Assembly: GCA_018262795.1 (NCBI GenBank)
Contig: JADFDM010000007.1
Span: 62,001 to 126,000 of the forward strand
DNA: 64,000 bases
From: Sphingobacteriales bacterium
Lineage (GTDB): Bacteria; Bacteroidota; Bacteroidia; Chitinophagales; LD1
Reading direction: 5' to 3'
Of the stretch, positions 62,309 through 64,000 are shown piece by piece (position 1 is the stretch's first letter; the number at the start of each line of letters is the position of its first letter). Below the pieces are notes generated by a model. That model saw only the letters and a program-made list of their open reading frames with translations, made no database searches and had not been told where the DNA came from. The position numbers and the translations under genes were made by a program.

Positions 62309-62830
62309 CTATACAAATCTGCGCTTCTTACGGGCAGAAAACAAGAAAAGAAAAATAAGCATAAAGGCGACAGACATTAAGGTGCTGAATACAATCTTCA
62401 CCAGCAACAAAAAGAAGTTAAAAAAAGTAGCGGCCTCCAGCAGAAAATAGAAGGTAAGGTAAAATAGCATCGTGATTCCGGTGTAAAAAACAAACCAAGC
62501 AACCCCTTGCGAATGGATGTTAGGGCTGATTTCAAATTCTGTTCCTTTTGGGGTGATAACGGAGATTAGAAAAGGACGCAGATAGCCTACTGCCAAGCAA
62601 GCAGCCGCATGCATACCCGTAGAACCTAAAAAAATATCTAAGGTAAGTCCGGCAAACAGGCCAATGATCATCAATAGCCAACGAGGAGTTTCAAAAGGTA
62701 AGAGCAGAATGAACAGTGGAAATACATAGGGGTTCACAAACGAACTGAAGTTCATATTGCTAAGTACCAGCACTTGAGCCAGCAACAGCAAAATAAAGCG
62801 AAGAAGATTAACAGGTATCTGGTTAATCAT
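62309..62830 (-). CDS. mreD: Rod-shape-determining membrane protein MreD
   Basis: The 173-residue protein has five or six hydrophobic helices, with PVNLLRFILLLLAQVLVLSN at its start and FGLTLDIF-type central motif (GLFAGLTLDIFLGSTG). It links MreB/MreC to the PBP2-RodA synthase. The start overlaps the end of mreC by eight bases. Sequence similarity in MreD is low in general; the assignment leans on the operon and helix pattern. Confidence 0.88.
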   Translation of the reverse strand: MINQIPVNLLRFILLLLAQVLVLSNMNFSSFVNPYVFPLFILLLPFETPRWLLMIIGLFAGLTLDIFLGSTGMHAAACLAVGYLRPFLISVITPKGTEFEISPNIHSQGVAWFVFYTGITMLFYLTFYFLLEAATFFNFFLLLVKIVFSTLMSVAFMLIFLFLFSARKKRRFV

Positions 62831-63668
62831 TGTTAGTAGTTTTAGTCAAACTATCTAATTGCTGAAGTTCCTGCTTTCTCAGGTTCTTTGCTACATACAC
62901 ATAACTGATATTCCCGAAATCGGTGGAAAGTGCCACCGTCACATCTAAGAATGTTTTGTCAGGGTGCGATTTTATTTTTTTCACTACACCTATCATTATA
63001 TTTCGAGGAAACATTTGTGAATAGCCCGAGGTAACTACCGTATCACCTTCTTTCACCGGTACGTGCTTGGGAATCTCTTCCAAAATAGCCGTAGTGGAAC
63101 TCAAGCCGTTCCAATGCAGGTTGCCAAAGTATTCGTTCTTTTTAAAGCGGGCACTCACCTTAAAATCTTTGCTCAGAACGCTCATCACTGCTGCGTAATC
63201 ATCGGTGGCATCTATTACCTGGCCCACGATGCCGTTGGGAGCAATCACTCCCATTTGCGGAGTAATTCCATGCCGTCTTCCTTTGTCTAAGTAAATCAGA
63301 TTAGTAGATCTGTTCACCGAATTTCGAATAACCCGCGCGGTGATGTAAGTGTATGTTTGCACAAATCTTTTAGAAGTGTCACTGACCATCCCCGAATCTA
63401 CCCGATTGTCAAATTTTGATTCAAGTAATTGAGAGCGGAGATAAGCATTCTCCTCTACCAAGCTATCGCTGTATCGTCTCAAGTAAAAATAGTCGGCTCC
63501 TCCTTTATATACATCGTACACTTTTCCACTAATTCCATTTGCCACGCTGATGTATGCCGCTTTCTGATATTTCCCATTGCGGTAAATAAGAAAAAAGCAA
63601 AAAGCCTCTAACGCGACAAACAGAATAAAAAGATGATAGCGTATGAAAAAACGAAGGAGGTTATACAC
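62823..63668 (-). CDS. mreC: Rod-shape-determining protein MreC
   Basis: The 281-residue protein has one N-terminal helix (LFILFVALEAFCFFLIY), a coiled-coil-like stretch (~70-95) and a two-domain beta-barrel part with the family motif GIVGQVIDATDDYAAVM. It sits in the periplasm and activates PBP2. It is the second gene of the operon, about 100 bases downstream of mreB, and overlaps mreD. Confidence 0.93.
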   Translation of the reverse strand: MYNLLRFFIRYHLFILFVALEAFCFFLIYRNGKYQKAAYISVANGISGKVYDVYKGGADYFYLRRYSDSLVEENAYLRSQLLESKFDNRVDSGMVSDTSKRFVQTYTYITARVIRNSVNRSTNLIYLDKGRRHGITPQMGVIAPNGIVGQVIDATDDYAAVMSVLSKDFKVSARFKKNEYFGNLHWNGLSSTTAILEEIPKHVPVKEGDTVVTSGYSQMFPRNIMIGVVKKIKSHPDKTFLDVTVALSTDFGNISYVYVAKNLRKQELQQLDSLTKTTNND

Positions 63669-63771
63669 TTTTTGCAGTTAATGGTGAACCGTTGCCAATT
63701 ACAAAAAAATTTTAGCTCTGATAACGGGCAGCAAAGGCGATGAGGGCATGACCTTTCACCGCGGCTTTTAT

Positions 63772-64000
<229 letters not shown>

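Overview
The window comes from a Bacteroidota chromosome. Supporting evidence: six proteins carry or probably carry type IX secretion (T9SS) C-terminal sorting domains or close relatives; a PorP/SprF-type outer-membrane protein sits directly behind a giant SprB-like adhesin; promoters match the phylum-specific -33 TTTG / -7 TAnnTTTG form; and there is a THX ribosomal protein and a PepF-type M3 peptidase. The gene set fits a free-living, probably gliding member near Chitinophagia/Sphingobacteriia, but I cannot place it further from sequence alone. No tRNA, rRNA, CRISPR array or intact insertion sequence was found.

Layout. 1-2371: end of a secreted TPR-type gene, dnaN and a MarC-family membrane protein. 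2770-11374: a tightly overlapping five-gene operon (MMPL/PlsC/methyltransferase fusion, CrtI-like oxidoreductase, C45-family Ntn enzyme, AcpS, PaaK-like adenylate-forming enzyme). It resembles the accessory half of a flexirubin/aryl-polyene or lipid-tailoring pathway, but no ketosynthase is present. 11433-15144: small secreted protein, pentapeptide-repeat protein and P-type ATPase. 15316-15480 (minus): a terminator-ended, strongly foldable candidate ncRNA. 15723-21127: two adjacent, related secreted proteins ending in an unnamed His-Gly/Cys-Gly-Gly domain that looks like a caspase-fold peptidase. 21138-24053: THX, HU, YajQ, YbaB, and a DUF6922/AbiEii pair whose toxin gene is broken.

24072-35173: asd, then a cell-surface block of T9SS-type esterase, SGNH hydrolase, lamin-tail protein, type-B sorting-domain protein and GH27 alpha-galactosidase. 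The SGNH gene is low in G+C and sits between two perfect 101-bp direct repeats. These are copies of the original divergent intergenic region, including the first codons of both neighbours, so this is an insertion scar. The alpha-galactosidase gene sits between inverted copies of a ~38-bp repeat. 35365-47416: PepF, two tandem Kup transporters, a pseudouridine synthase, HutH, a PKD/T9SS protein, HisS with heptanucleotide repeats in its reading frame, and a phosphatase whose 3' end runs into repeat sequence and a remnant four-helix-bundle gene.

47447-64000: a secreted peptidylarginine-deiminase-like enzyme with a T9SS tail, YciI-like protein, MnmE, a small membrane protein, a 21-nt-period repeat tract, the 1882-residue SprB-like adhesin with its PorP/SprF partner, and finally the cell-shape operon mreB-mreC-mreD-mrdA-rodA on the minus strand.

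The strongest candidates for something undescribed are the tandem caspase-like secreted pair, the 101-bp-repeat insertion, the structured RNA at 15316-15480, the 21-nt Tyr-heptad tract, and the T9SS-exported deiminase.
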